This document shows positions 16,887-24,890 of a stretch of DNA of 64,000 nucleotides, piece by piece. The DNA is from Oceanicaulis sp. HTCC2633 (GTDB lineage: Bacteria > Pseudomonadota > Alphaproteobacteria > Caulobacterales > Maricaulaceae): the NCBI RefSeq assembly GCF_000152745.1, contig NZ_CH672428.1:2996725-3060724 (forward strand). Reading direction: 5' to 3'. Each line of letters begins with the position of its first letter. The stretch's first letter is position 1. The position numbers were made by a program, and so were the translations under genes. The notes beneath the pieces are model-generated. The model was given only the letters and a program-made list of their open reading frames with translations. It did no database searches and was not told the DNA's origin.

Positions 16887-18671
16887 ATGAGCTACCGCGC
16901 CCCGGTTCGCGATATCCGTTTCGCCCTGGAAGAAGTTGCCGCGCTCGACAGCGTCAACGCCACAGGCGCCTTTCCGGAATTCTCCTCGGACCTGACGCCC
17001 GCCATTCTGGATGAGGCCGCCAAGCTCGCCAATGACGTTCTGGCCCCGATCAACCGCACCGGCGACCAGCAGGGCTGCACGCTCAAGGACGGTGTCGTGA
17101 CCACGCCGGACGGCTTCAAGGAAGCCTACGCCCAGTTCGTTGAAGGCGGCTGGCAGGGTCTGCAATTCCCCACCGATATGGGCGGGATGGGCCTGCCCAA
17201 GGCGCTGGGCTGCGCGCTGATGGAGATGCTGCAATCGTCCAACATGGCGTTCGGCCTGGGCCCGATGCTGTCCTTTGGCGCGATTGAATCCCTCATCGCC
17301 GTCGGCTCTGAGGAACAGCGCGCGCTCTATCTGGGCAAGATCCTCTCGGGCGAATGGTCGGCGACCATGAACCTGACCGAGCCGGGCGCCGGGTCGGATG
17401 TGGGTGCGCTGCGCACAAAGGCGGAACCCAATGGCGACGGTTCCTGGGCGATTTCGGGTCAGAAGATCTACATCACCTGGGGCGAGCATGACTGCGCCGA
17501 GAACATCATCCATCTGGTGTTGGCGCGCACGCCGGACGGGGCTGCGGGCACCAAGGGCATTTCGCTGTTCATCGTGCCGAAATTCATCCCCGACGCGGAC
17601 GGAAATCCGGGCGAGCGCAATGCGCTGCAGGCCATCGGGCTGGAACACAAGATGGGCATTCACGGCTCGCCCACCTGCACGATGGAATATGACGGCGCCA
17701 AGGGCTGGCTTCTGGGCGACGAGTTCAAGGGCATGGCCGCCATGTTCATCATGATGAACTCCGCGCGCCTGAATGTGGGCGTGCAGGGGGTCGGCATCGC
17801 CGAGCGCGCCTATCAGCAGGCGCTGGCCTATGCCAAGGACCGCAAGCAGGGCCGCGCCATCAACATGGACGATCACGGCCCGCACGCCATCATCCACCAC
17901 CCCGATGTGCGTCGCACCCTGGCGGTGATGAAGGCGAAGATCGAGGCCGGTCGCGCCATCTGCTATCACGCCGCCGTCGAAGCCGATCTGGGTGAGCACC
18001 ATGACGACGCCGACGAGAAGGCCTGGTCCAAGCGCCGTGAGGATCTGATGATCCCGATCGCCAAGGCCTGGTGCACCGATATGGGCGTGGACGTGGCCTC
18101 CATGGGCGTTCAGGTGCATGGCGGCATGGGCTTCATCGAGGAGACCGGCGCCGCCCAGCATCTGCGCGATGCCCGGATCGCTCCGATCTATGAAGGCACC
18201 AACGGCATTCAGGCCATCGACCTTGTGGGCCGCAAACTGGCGCGCGATGCCGGGACGGCCGTGGGCGAGCTGATCGAGGATGTGCGTCAGACCATCGAGG
18301 ACTGCATCACCAGCTCGAACCCCGAGCTTCCGGTGCTGGCCGAGGCGCTGAAACCCGCCTGCGATGCGCTGGAAGAAGCGACGGCCTTCATGCTCAAGGC
18401 GTCTGACGCGGACCGGCTTGCCGGCGCCACGGCCTATCTCAAGCTTGCGGGCGATGTGACGGGCGGCTGGCTGCTGTGCGTGGGCGCCGTGGCGGCCCAG
18501 CGCAAGATCAAGGAAGCCGATGGCGATGAAAGCTACGCGCAGGCGCGCATCTCCATCGCCAACATCTTCGCCCAGAGCGTGCTCACCGGGGCCCAGGGCC
18601 TGCTGGGTGAGATCCAGATCGGTTACGACCCGATCTTCGCGCCGGGCGAAACGGTCTTGGAAAGCGCCTGA
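16887..18671 (+). CDS. Acyl-CoA dehydrogenase (long, DmdC/AcdA-like)
   Basis: A 594-residue FAD-dependent acyl-CoA dehydrogenase of the long class with an extra N-terminal domain (about residues 1-40, AcylCoA_DH_N type) and a C-terminal extension. FAD/substrate motifs TMNLTEPGAGSDVGALRTKA and GGMGFIEETGAAQ are present, and the catalytic base is E436 in APIYEGTNGIQAIDL. Relatives act on medium/long acyl-CoA or on methylmercaptopropionyl-CoA (DmdC), a relevant substrate in marine bacteria; I cannot decide between them. It ends eight bases before the convergent guanidinium exporter gene. Confidence 0.9.
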   Translation: MSYRAPVRDIRFALEEVAALDSVNATGAFPEFSSDLTPAILDEAAKLANDVLAPINRTGDQQGCTLKDGVVTTPDGFKEAYAQFVEGGWQGLQFPTDMGGMGLPKALGCALMEMLQSSNMAFGLGPMLSFGAIESLIAVGSEEQRALYLGKILSGEWSATMNLTEPGAGSDVGALRTKAEPNGDGSWAISGQKIYITWGEHDCAENIIHLVLARTPDGAAGTKGISLFIVPKFIPDADGNPGERNALQAIGLEHKMGIHGSPTCTMEYDGAKGWLLGDEFKGMAAMFIMMNSARLNVGVQGVGIAERAYQQALAYAKDRKQGRAINMDDHGPHAIIHHPDVRRTLAVMKAKIEAGRAICYHAAVEADLGEHHDDADEKAWSKRREDLMIPIAKAWCTDMGVDVASMGVQVHGGMGFIEETGAAQHLRDARIAPIYEGTNGIQAIDLVGRKLARDAGTAVGELIEDVRQTIEDCITSSNPELPVLAEALKPACDALEEATAFMLKASDADRLAGATAYLKLAGDVTGGWLLCVGAVAAQRKIKEADGDESYAQARISIANIFAQSVLTGAQGLLGEIQIGYDPIFAPGETVLESA

Positions 18672-18679
18672 TCCTGAAC

Positions 18680-19006
18680 TTAGGGGGCGTTGCCGGTCGT
18701 CAGCTTGAGGCCGACAATGCCCGTCAGGATCAGCACGACGCTGAGCACGCGCCCGAGCGTCAGGGCGTCGCCAAAGGCGATGACCCCGACAATGAACGCG
18801 CCCATGGCTCCGATACCGGTCCAGATGGCGTAGCCCGTGCCCAGCGGAAGGCTGCGCAGGGCCAGGGTCAGAAGCGCAAAACTCGCCAACATGCTCACCA
18901 GCATGATCAGGGTCGGAACTGGGCGGCTTAATCCGTCGGACTGCTTCATCATGCTCGCCCAGAGCACTTCAAGTAGTCCGGCTCCCAGTAAATAAATCCA
19001 GGCCAT
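18680..19006 (-). CDS. gdx: SMR family guanidinium exporter (Gdx/SugE)
   Basis: A 108-residue small multidrug-resistance protein with four transmembrane helices. E13 in GLLEVLWASMMK is the coupling glutamate and W16 follows it, as in the Gdx/SugE branch; LPLGTGYAIWTGIGAMGAF is also characteristic of this branch rather than EmrE. Gdx exports guanidinium in exchange for protons. Its leader contains a guanidine-II riboswitch, which independently supports the substrate. A single gene of this type can form the antiparallel dimer on its own. The start at 19006 has GAAAGG eight bases upstream. Confidence 0.92.
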   Translation of the reverse strand: MAWIYLLGAGLLEVLWASMMKQSDGLSRPVPTLIMLVSMLASFALLTLALRSLPLGTGYAIWTGIGAMGAFIVGVIAFGDALTLGRVLSVVLILTGIVGLKLTTGNAP

Positions 19007-19009
19007 GGT

Positions 19010-19071
19010 CGAAACCTTTCAGGTTTCGGGCCGTCCCGAATGCTGATCCCGAGTGCGGGGAGGTCGTCCTC
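19010..19071 (-). promoter_or_regulatory. Guanidine-II (mini-ykkC) riboswitch with SD-sequestering hairpin
   Basis: On the minus strand two hairpins with ACGR loops stand in tandem: GAGG-ACGA-CCTC (19071 to 19060) and TTCGGG-ACGG-CCCGAA (19040 to 19025), separated by 19 bases. This pair of ACGR loops is the defining feature of guanidine-II riboswitches. Immediately after, CGAAACC (19028-19022) can pair with GGTTTCG (19016-19010), a perfect 7-bp stem that buries the Shine-Dalgarno GAAAGG (19020-19015). It shares four bases (19025-19028) with the second ligand hairpin, so the two cannot form together. Guanidine binding would therefore open the gene for translation. The hairpins are seen; the switching mechanism is inferred. 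Confidence 0.88.
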
Positions 19072-19117
19072 TCAGGCGGAGATGGCGCTTGATGCGTCCT
19101 GCGTCAAGCCGGTCCGG

Positions 19118-19507
19118 CTAGATCCAGAACCCGGTCGGGTCAGGGTGCGGGCGGCCGTCCACAAGACGGATCAGCCCCACCGCTGACCGGATGGCGAGCC
19201 AGATGGTCGCCAGCAGCAGGATCAGCCCGCCGATCAGGAAGATCCAGGTCAGCGCGCCGACCACCACCATCGCCAGCCAGTACCAGAAGGTGCGTATCTG
19301 GAACTGAAAATGGTTCTTCACCAGCGGATCGGCGTTGTCCTTGCGCACATAGGCGAGGATGGCCGCAATCAGAACGGTGACGCCATTGCTGATGCCAACC
19401 AGCAGCAAGGCATAGTTGATGACGGCCAGGACGCGGTCGCTATTCTGGTCGCGCGCGCTGTCGGGTGCGTCATCGGGGTTCGGGGGAGAGGTGTCTGTAG
19501 GGGCCAT
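19118..19507 (-). CDS. DUF4870-like small membrane protein
   Basis: A 129-residue protein with a polar, Pro/Asp-rich N-terminus (~25 residues) and three predicted membrane helices. The pattern DRVLAVINYALLLVG ... NADPLVKNHFQFQIRTFWYW resembles DUF4870/Tic20-like membrane proteins, in which the basic-aromatic 'KNHFQFQ' segment between helices is conserved. The function is unknown. The ATG at 19507 is supported by GGAG about ten bases upstream. It lies immediately upstream of the riboswitch region on the same strand but the riboswitch hairpins begin only after its stop codon. Confidence 0.7.
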   Translation of the reverse strand: MAPTDTSPPNPDDAPDSARDQNSDRVLAVINYALLLVGISNGVTVLIAAILAYVRKDNADPLVKNHFQFQIRTFWYWLAMVVVGALTWIFLIGGLILLLATIWLAIRSAVGLIRLVDGRPHPDPTGFWI

Positions 19508-19723
19508 GCCGGATCTCCGCAATTTGCCGCTGCGCCTTCTGTGACCTTTATAACTCAGCCGTCACGGCTTGGTTGCGTCAAGTGAAGACCCTGTCAGCTG
19601 TCATCTTGTCAGGCGCCAATAAGCATTGTGAACTGGGGCTTGCGAGTTAATCTTTAACTTTCTCCGTGTGATTGTGGCGCGATCAATGTGCTGGGTTAAC
19701 AGGTTTGTTTAAAAGGGCTTTCC

Positions 19724-20077
19724 ATGAGCAACACCCCTGAACATCCCGCGACGCGCGCCCCTGTTCTCGTCACCATGGCCGATGATATTCCCGGTCGTGA
19801 GGTCGAGGCTGTCATCGGCATTGCGCGCGGCAGCGTGGTTCGCGCGCGTTTTTTTGGACGTGATTTTGTGGCTGGATTGCGCAATCTGGTCGGGGGCGAA
19901 GTCAGCGAGTACACCAAGCTGATGGCCGAGGCGCGGGAACAGGCGCTGGGCCGTCTTGTCAGTCATGCAGAAGCCATGGGCGCAGACGCGGTGGTCACCT
20001 TCCGCTTCTCCACCGCGGCGGTCATGGAAGGCACGGCTGAAGTGCTCGCCTATGGAACGGCGGTAAAACTGAAATGA
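19724..20077 (+). CDS. YbjQ/UPF0145 family protein
   Basis: A 117-residue protein of the YbjQ (UPF0145, 'putative heavy-metal binding') family, which forms pentameric barrels of unknown function. Typical segments are VEAVIGIARGSVVRAR, FVAGLRNLVGGEVSEYTKLM and EAMGADAVVTFRFSTA. The stop codon overlaps the start of lepB by four bases (ATGA), so the pair is translationally coupled; a link to protein secretion or membrane quality control is possible but unproven. Confidence 0.88.
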   Translation: MSNTPEHPATRAPVLVTMADDIPGREVEAVIGIARGSVVRARFFGRDFVAGLRNLVGGEVSEYTKLMAEAREQALGRLVSHAEAMGADAVVTFRFSTAAVMEGTAEVLAYGTAVKLK

Positions 20078-20829
20078 ATGAGCAAGTACGCCGTTTCGGC
20101 GGCAAGGCGATGTCGGAAGTGGGGGAAACGATCCGCTTCCTGGCCGGGGTGGTGGCGGTCTGGTTCGTGCTGGTCACGTTCGTGTTCGCCGCCTTCCACA
20201 TCCCTTCAGAAAGCATGCAGCCCGCCATCCAGGTGGGTGATCGCGTTCTGGTGTCGAAATTTGCGTACGGCTATTCACGGCATTCCCTGCCGCTTGGGCT
20301 CGGCTACCGCTTGCCTGACAGCTGGTCGGGGCGGCTGTTCGGCTCCACGCCCAAGCGCGGCGATGTGGTCGTGGTGCGTGATCCCGCCCAGGGCATCAAC
20401 CTGATCAAGCGCGTCATCGGCCTGCCCGGCGACCGCATCGAGATGCGCGAGGGACGGCTCTACATCAATGACGAGCTGGTGCCGCGCGATCCTGAAGGCG
20501 TGGTGCGCTATCGCGACCGTGAGGGCGCCCAGGTCGAGGCCGCCGTCTATCTCGAGACCCTGCCGGGCGGGAATGTGCACGAGATCTATGAGCGGTCCGA
20601 CAATGCGCTTCTGGACAATGTGGGGCCGTTCAACGTGCCCGAGAACCATCTCTTCCTGATGGGCGATAATCGCGACGCCTCGCTCGACAGCCGCGCCTCG
20701 CGCGGGATCGGCTATGTCCATCGCGATCTGGTGGTCGGCAAGGCCTGGACCGTCCTGTTCACCTTCGCCTCCTGTCGCCGTGAGGAAGGCATGACCTGTC
20801 CGGGCTGGCGCGTCTGGCGGCCGATCTAG
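20074..20829 (+). CDS. lepB: Signal peptidase I
   Basis: A 251-residue inner-membrane serine protease that removes signal peptides from exported proteins. One membrane helix near residues 24-42 precedes the catalytic region: the nucleophile S47 in IPSESMQP and the general base K112 in LIKRVIGLPGD. Boxes MGDNRDASLDSR and GYVHRDLVVGKA complete the family set. It overlaps ybjQ by four bases. Alphaproteobacteria often carry a lepB in the rnc-era-recO region, so this may be an additional copy; the rest of the genome would be needed to tell. Confidence 0.93.
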   Translation: MNEQVRRFGGKAMSEVGETIRFLAGVVAVWFVLVTFVFAAFHIPSESMQPAIQVGDRVLVSKFAYGYSRHSLPLGLGYRLPDSWSGRLFGSTPKRGDVVVVRDPAQGINLIKRVIGLPGDRIEMREGRLYINDELVPRDPEGVVRYRDREGAQVEAAVYLETLPGGNVHEIYERSDNALLDNVGPFNVPENHLFLMGDNRDASLDSRASRGIGYVHRDLVVGKAWTVLFTFASCRREEGMTCPGWRVWRPI

Positions 20830-20904
20830 TCCTTCAGCCTCGGGGCTGTATTTCCGGATATAACAGTGTTATCCTCTCGCTTCATTCAGGAGCGGGAGGA
20901 AAGC

Positions 20905-21777
20905 ATGTCCTTGAAGGGAAAGACTCTTTTCATTACGGGCGCAAGCCGCGGCATTGGTCTGGCCATTGCCGAGCGCTGTGCGCAGGATGGCGCGAATATC
21001 GTCATCGCGGCGAAGACCGATCAACCGCACCCCAAGCTCGAAGGCACGATTCATACCGCCGCTGAAGCCATTGAAAAGGCGGGCGGTAAGGCCTTGCCGC
21101 TGGTGTGCGACATTCGCGACGAAGCCAGTGTGGACGCCGCCATCGCCAAGACGGTGGAGACCTTTGGCGGAATCGATATCGTCGTGAACAATGCATCGGC
21201 GATCTTCCCGATGCCCACCAAGGACACGCCGATCAAGCGCTGGGACCTGATGCATCAGGTGAATGCGCGCGGCACCTTCCTCGTCACCCAGAAAGCGCTG
21301 CCCTATCTCGAGAAAGCCGAGAACCCGCACATTCTGGCGCTGTCCCCGCCGCTCGACATGCGCGAGAAATGGTTCGCGCCGCACGTGGCCTACACCTCGG
21401 CCAAATACGGCATGAGCCTGTGCATTCTGGGCTGGGCGGGCGAGTTCAAGGGCAAGATCGCCGCGAACGCCATCTGGCCGCGCACCGCCGTCGCCACCGC
21501 CGCCATCGCCAATGTGCTGGCGGGTGAGGATGCGTTCAAAAACTGCCGCAAGCCCGACATCCTGGCCGAGACCGCCTATCGCGTGCTCACCAAGCCGGCG
21601 GCGGAGTTCACCGGCAATTTCCTGATTGATGACAGCTTCCTGGTGAGCGAGGGCGTCACCGATCTCGATCAGTTCAGCGTCACCCCGGGTGAAGAGCTTC
21701 TGCCGGACTTCTTCGTGCCTGAAGAACCGGCGGCGCCCGAGGGCGTCAAGATCATGGATGTTCAGCTGGGCCATTAG
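20905..21777 (+). CDS. SDR family oxidoreductase (HSDL2-like)
   Basis: A 290-residue short-chain dehydrogenase similar to the N-terminal domain of hydroxysteroid dehydrogenase-like protein 2. The Rossmann loop TGASRGIG, NNAS, and the catalytic Y-x-x-x-K in YTSAKYGMSL are intact; LSPPLDM and NAIWPRTAVATAAI are characteristic of the HSDL2 subgroup. The substrate is unknown, with lipid or fatty-acid metabolism the usual suggestion. The start at 20905 has GGGAGGA just upstream. A GC hairpin follows the stop codon. Confidence 0.87.
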   Translation: MSLKGKTLFITGASRGIGLAIAERCAQDGANIVIAAKTDQPHPKLEGTIHTAAEAIEKAGGKALPLVCDIRDEASVDAAIAKTVETFGGIDIVVNNASAIFPMPTKDTPIKRWDLMHQVNARGTFLVTQKALPYLEKAENPHILALSPPLDMREKWFAPHVAYTSAKYGMSLCILGWAGEFKGKIAANAIWPRTAVATAAIANVLAGEDAFKNCRKPDILAETAYRVLTKPAAEFTGNFLIDDSFLVSEGVTDLDQFSVTPGEELLPDFFVPEEPAAPEGVKIMDVQLGH

Positions 21778-21786
21778 ATCAAGGAT

Positions 21787-21815
21787 TTGGCCGCGCGTCT
21801 CAGGGGCGCGGCCAA
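21787..21815 (+). terminator. GC-rich hairpin after SDR gene
   Basis: TTGGCCGCGC (21787-21796) pairs perfectly with GCGCGGCCAA (21806-21815) over a nine-base loop, nine bases after the SDR stop codon. A weak T run (TTTTT at ~21831) lies 15 bases on, so it may act as an intrinsic terminator or only as an RNA-stabilising hairpin. Confidence 0.5.
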
Positions 21816-21947
21816 CAATCCGCTTGCATTTTTCCCCAATGGAGCATCATAGGCGCTGGAGCGTCGCACTCTGCGTCGGTCCTGCCTGTCAGGCCGCGCT
21901 GTATCCTTGATCCGCGTCGACGCGCGGAGCCCAGGGCGTTCTGACCC

Positions 21948-22376
21948 ATGTTGCTCATCGACACCTATGTCGGACCGAGTGCGATCGAGGGCGTCGGCGT
22001 GTTCGCCGCCGAACCGATCCGCGCCGGCCAGATGATCTATCGTTTCGCGCCGGAGTTTGACCGGCTGATCGCGCTCGCCGAGCTGGACTCCCTGCCCGAG
22101 TCCATTCGTCGCTTTGTCGACCGCTACACCTATCCCTATCCGGGCAAACCCGACGTTCTGGTGCTCGATGCGGACAATGGCCGCCATATGAACCACTCGC
22201 TGACCCCGAACACGGATTTTCGCGATTCCGTTTATGGCTACGCCATCGCCGACATTGCCCCGGGCGAGGAGATCACCTGCAATTATTCCGAGTTCGAACC
22301 CGGCTTTGAAATGATGCCCTCGCTCGTGGCGGCGCATGCCCGGGCGAACGGCAGCGATCCGTCCCATGCCGGTTAG
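21948..22376 (+). CDS. SET-domain protein
   Basis: A 142-residue protein that is essentially a lone SET domain, the fold of protein-lysine methyltransferases. Visible motifs are GVGVFAAEPIRAGQMIYRF at the start, the SAM/lysine-site MNHSLTPNTDF, and GEEITCNYSEFEPGFE with the post-NHS tyrosine. Bacterial single-domain SET proteins are usually of unknown target. It has no convincing Shine-Dalgarno and stands alone between the SDR gene and a 318-base gene-free stretch. Confidence 0.85.
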   Translation: MLLIDTYVGPSAIEGVGVFAAEPIRAGQMIYRFAPEFDRLIALAELDSLPESIRRFVDRYTYPYPGKPDVLVLDADNGRHMNHSLTPNTDFRDSVYGYAIADIAPGEEITCNYSEFEPGFEMMPSLVAAHARANGSDPSHAG

Positions 22377-22694
22377 GGTGTCGGGAGCGTCCTGACAGCC
22401 CGCGACGAATCGCACGCGCGGATCTCATCGGTCGAAAGCGGCTGCGGCGGAACCTGTGCCTGTCGCAGTCTGGGTTCCGTTATCCTCTCTTCAGGCGGAC
22501 AAGCCCTCAGGGGCCTCATCGCACACGGCCGCGTCATCCTTGCTTGTGCCGCGCGGGGAGGGCGGGTACCAAGACGTCACGCTTGACTCATGGGGGCCGC
22601 GGCTCTCACGACGGGGGGCGTGGGACTGCAGTCGGTCTGTCCGGGCGAGGGGCGGCTGTCAGCACGTGTTCAATGAGATCGCTCAAGACCGTTC
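22377..22694. other. Gene-free stretch (318 bp)
   Basis: No reading frame here looks coding on either strand. The sequence is GC-rich with short self-complementary pieces (for example GACTGCAGTC near 22624-22640) but no long stem and no recognised RNA family. It presumably carries the promoter of the histidine phosphatase gene. I see nothing else in it. Confidence 0.4.
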
Positions 22695-23282
22695 ATGACC
22701 AAAGCCGACAGCCAGACCGGGCCGGGCCCCATCATCATCGCACGCCATGGCGAGCCCGACGCGGATCGGCGCGCGGTCATGGACTGGCGCGGCTATGTGG
22801 ACTGGTGGGCGGCGTATGATCGGGCCGGGTTGAAACCGGGACAGGTCTCTCCGCCGAGCCTGGTCGAGCAGGCGGAATTCGCGGACACGCTGTTCTCCTC
22901 CACGCTGCCGCGCGCCATGGAAACAGCGCGCGCCACCGTGGGCGACCGCCCCATCGAGCATGACAGCCTGTTTGTCGAGGCGCCTTTGCCGCCGCCCTCT
23001 CTGCCCTGGAAAATGCAGGCGCGGACCTGGGGCGTGTTCGCACGCTGTTCATGGTGGCTTGGCTTTTCCCGGGATGGCGAGAGCCGCGCCCAGGCCGAGG
23101 TGCGCGCAGCGGCCGCGGCGGAAAAGCTGGTGAATGCGGCCCAGACGGGCGGCGTCGCCCTGTTCGCCCATGGCTGGTTCAACCGCATGCTGCGCCCTGA
23201 ACTCAAGCGTCAGGGCTGGACCTGCGTGCGCGATGGCGGGGACGGATACTGGTCTTGGCGCCGCTATGAGCTGAAGCGCTAG
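22695..23282 (+). CDS. Histidine phosphatase family protein
   Basis: A 195-residue protein of the phosphoglycerate-mutase-like histidine phosphatase superfamily. The catalytic RHG motif is in IIIARHGEPDADR near residue 18 and the second catalytic histidine in VALFAHGWFNRML near residue 160; STLPRAMETA supplies the phosphate-site arginine. The protein is shorter than phosphoglycerate mutase, so it is more likely a small-molecule or protein phosphatase; the substrate is unknown. The isoprenoid operon follows 75 bases downstream on the same strand. Confidence 0.85.
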   Translation: MTKADSQTGPGPIIIARHGEPDADRRAVMDWRGYVDWWAAYDRAGLKPGQVSPPSLVEQAEFADTLFSSTLPRAMETARATVGDRPIEHDSLFVEAPLPPPSLPWKMQARTWGVFARCSWWLGFSRDGESRAQAEVRAAAAAEKLVNAAQTGGVALFAHGWFNRMLRPELKRQGWTCVRDGGDGYWSWRRYELKR

Positions 23283-23357
23283 CGCACAGGCGGCTTGATC
23301 CTCGGCGATCTTTCGCGATTGTGGGGCTCATGTATTCCTGATCAGAAGGCTGTAGCG

Positions 23358-23606
23358 ATGACTGACGCCCCCTCCGCTGAAATCGCCCAGATGAGCTTTG
23401 AGACCGCGCTGAAAGAGCTCGAGACCATTGTCGCTCAGCTTGAGCGCGGCGAGGTGGAGCTCGAAAAGTCCATCGCCATGTATGAGCGCGGCGCGGCCCT
23501 GAAGGCCCATTGCGAGGCGCGCCTGCGCGAAGCCCAGCTCAAGGTCGACAAGATTGTCGAGCAGGCTGATGGCGCCCTCAGCGCTGAACCGGCGGACCTG
23601 GGCTAG
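23358..23606 (+). CDS. xseB: Exodeoxyribonuclease VII small subunit
   Basis: An 82-residue helical protein that binds the XseA large subunit of exonuclease VII, a single-strand-specific nuclease. The family core SFETALKELETIVAQLERGE followed by ELEKSIAMYERGAALKAHCEARLREAQ is nearly complete. The ATG at 23358 gives the usual length; a longer frame from 23295 is not conserved. It opens the operon xseB-csaA-ispA-dxs, an arrangement (xseB-ispA-dxs) common across proteobacteria. The xseA partner is not in the window. Confidence 0.95.
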   Translation: MTDAPSAEIAQMSFETALKELETIVAQLERGEVELEKSIAMYERGAALKAHCEARLREAQLKVDKIVEQADGALSAEPADLG

Positions 23607-23610
23607 GCGA

Positions 23611-23967
23611 ATGACCTCCGAACCGGTCCAGCCTGACATCGCGCCCGAGGACTTCTTCAAGACCGATATCCGGCTTGGAACCATTGTGCGCGCCGAGCCT
23701 TTCCCCGAAGCTCGAAAACCTGCGATCAAGCTGTGGGTCGATTTCGGCCCCGAGATTGGCGAGAAGAAAAGCTCCGCCCAGATCACCGTGCATTATGAGC
23801 CGGAGACGCTGATCGGCCGCCGCGTGCTGGCGGTGGTGAACTTCCCGCCGCGTCAGATCGGTCCGGTGCGGTCCGAAGTGCTGGTGCTGGGCGTGACCGA
23901 TACGGACGGCTCGATCCTCTTGCTCAACGCCGATGGGGATGCGCCGAACGGGGCGCGGGTGTCATGA
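23611..23967 (+). CDS. csaA: CsaA-type tRNA-binding domain protein
   Basis: A 118-residue protein consisting of one tRNA-binding (EMAP/Arc1p-like OB-fold) domain, as in CsaA, described as an export-related chaperone and tRNA binder. Family segments are DFFKTDIRLGTIVRAE, KPAIKLWVDFGPEIG and VVNFPPRQIGPVRSEVLVLG. It starts four bases after xseB and its stop overlaps the ispA start by four bases (ATGA). Its insertion between xseB and ispA departs from the more usual xseB-ispA order. Confidence 0.93.
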   Translation: MTSEPVQPDIAPEDFFKTDIRLGTIVRAEPFPEARKPAIKLWVDFGPEIGEKKSSAQITVHYEPETLIGRRVLAVVNFPPRQIGPVRSEVLVLGVTDTDGSILLLNADGDAPNGARVS

Positions 23968-24854
23968 GCGCGTTCGACACCCATCTCACCGAGACCGCAG
24001 ACCGGGTCACGGTGGCGCTGGATGCGCTGCTGGCGCGTCCAGATGGTCCGGAAGCGCGGGTCATCTCCGCCATGCGCTACGCCGCGCTCGGTCCGGGCAA
24101 GCGTTTGCGGCCCTTCCTGCTCATCGAGGCGGGGTTCCTGGTGGGCGCGGATGAACGCGCCCTGTTGCGCGCCGCCTGCGCGGTGGAGTGCGTGCACGCC
24201 TATTCGCTGGTTCATGACGATCTGCCGTGCATGGATGATGATGATCTGCGCCGCGGTCGTCCGACCGTCCACAAGGAATACGACGAGGCGACCGCGGTTC
24301 TGGCGGGCGATGCCTTGCAGAGCCAGGCCTTCGAGCTGCTGGCGGATCCTGAAACCCACTCCAATCCCGCGGTTCGCGCCGAGCTGGTGCTGCGTCTCTC
24401 GAAAGCGTCCGGACCGCGCGGCATGGTGGGCGGCCAGATGATCGACATGGCCGTCGAGGCGGGCGAGCTGAGCGATATCGGCATCATCACCCGCTGTCAG
24501 CGCATGAAGACCGGCGCCCTGATCAGCTTCTGCGCCGAGGCGGGCGGGGTGATCGCCAATGCTGACCGCGCTCAGCGCATTGCGCTGGAAGGTTTCGCAC
24601 ATGACCTTGGTCTGTGTTACCAGATCGTCGATGACCTTCTGGACGCGGAAGGCGATGAAAGCCTGACGGGCAAACGCACCGGCAAGGACGCCGGTCAAGG
24701 AAAAGCCAATTTCGTCTCGATACTCGGGGTGAAGGACGCCCGCGACCGGGCCGCAAGGCTGGCCGATCAGGCGAAAGCCCATCTTGACGTGTTCGGCAAG
24801 GACGCCGACATGCTGCGTCAACTGATGGATTTTGTTTTGGCCCGGCAGTCCTGA
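23964..24854 (+). CDS. ispA: Farnesyl diphosphate synthase
   Basis: A 296-residue trans-prenyl diphosphate synthase adding isopentenyl diphosphate to make geranyl/farnesyl diphosphate. The first aspartate-rich motif is LVHDDLPCMDDDDLRRGRP, with two extra residues between its aspartates as in bacterial (type II) FPP synthases; the second is YQIVDDLLDAEGD. The region GGQMIDMAVE is also typical. It sits directly before dxs, which feeds the same pathway, and overlaps csaA by four bases. Confidence 0.94.
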   Translation: MSAFDTHLTETADRVTVALDALLARPDGPEARVISAMRYAALGPGKRLRPFLLIEAGFLVGADERALLRAACAVECVHAYSLVHDDLPCMDDDDLRRGRPTVHKEYDEATAVLAGDALQSQAFELLADPETHSNPAVRAELVLRLSKASGPRGMVGGQMIDMAVEAGELSDIGIITRCQRMKTGALISFCAEAGGVIANADRAQRIALEGFAHDLGLCYQIVDDLLDAEGDESLTGKRTGKDAGQGKANFVSILGVKDARDRAARLADQAKAHLDVFGKDADMLRQLMDFVLARQS

Positions 24855-24890
24855 CGCCTAGATTAGAACAAGACAACAAGGACACGGCGC

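Noticed and set aside
19643-19720. TTAA-rich motifs before ybjQ as possible CtrA binding sites.
   Set aside because: The half-sites are spaced 3 or 9 bases apart, not the 7 of the TTAA-N7-TTAAC consensus, so I did not call them.
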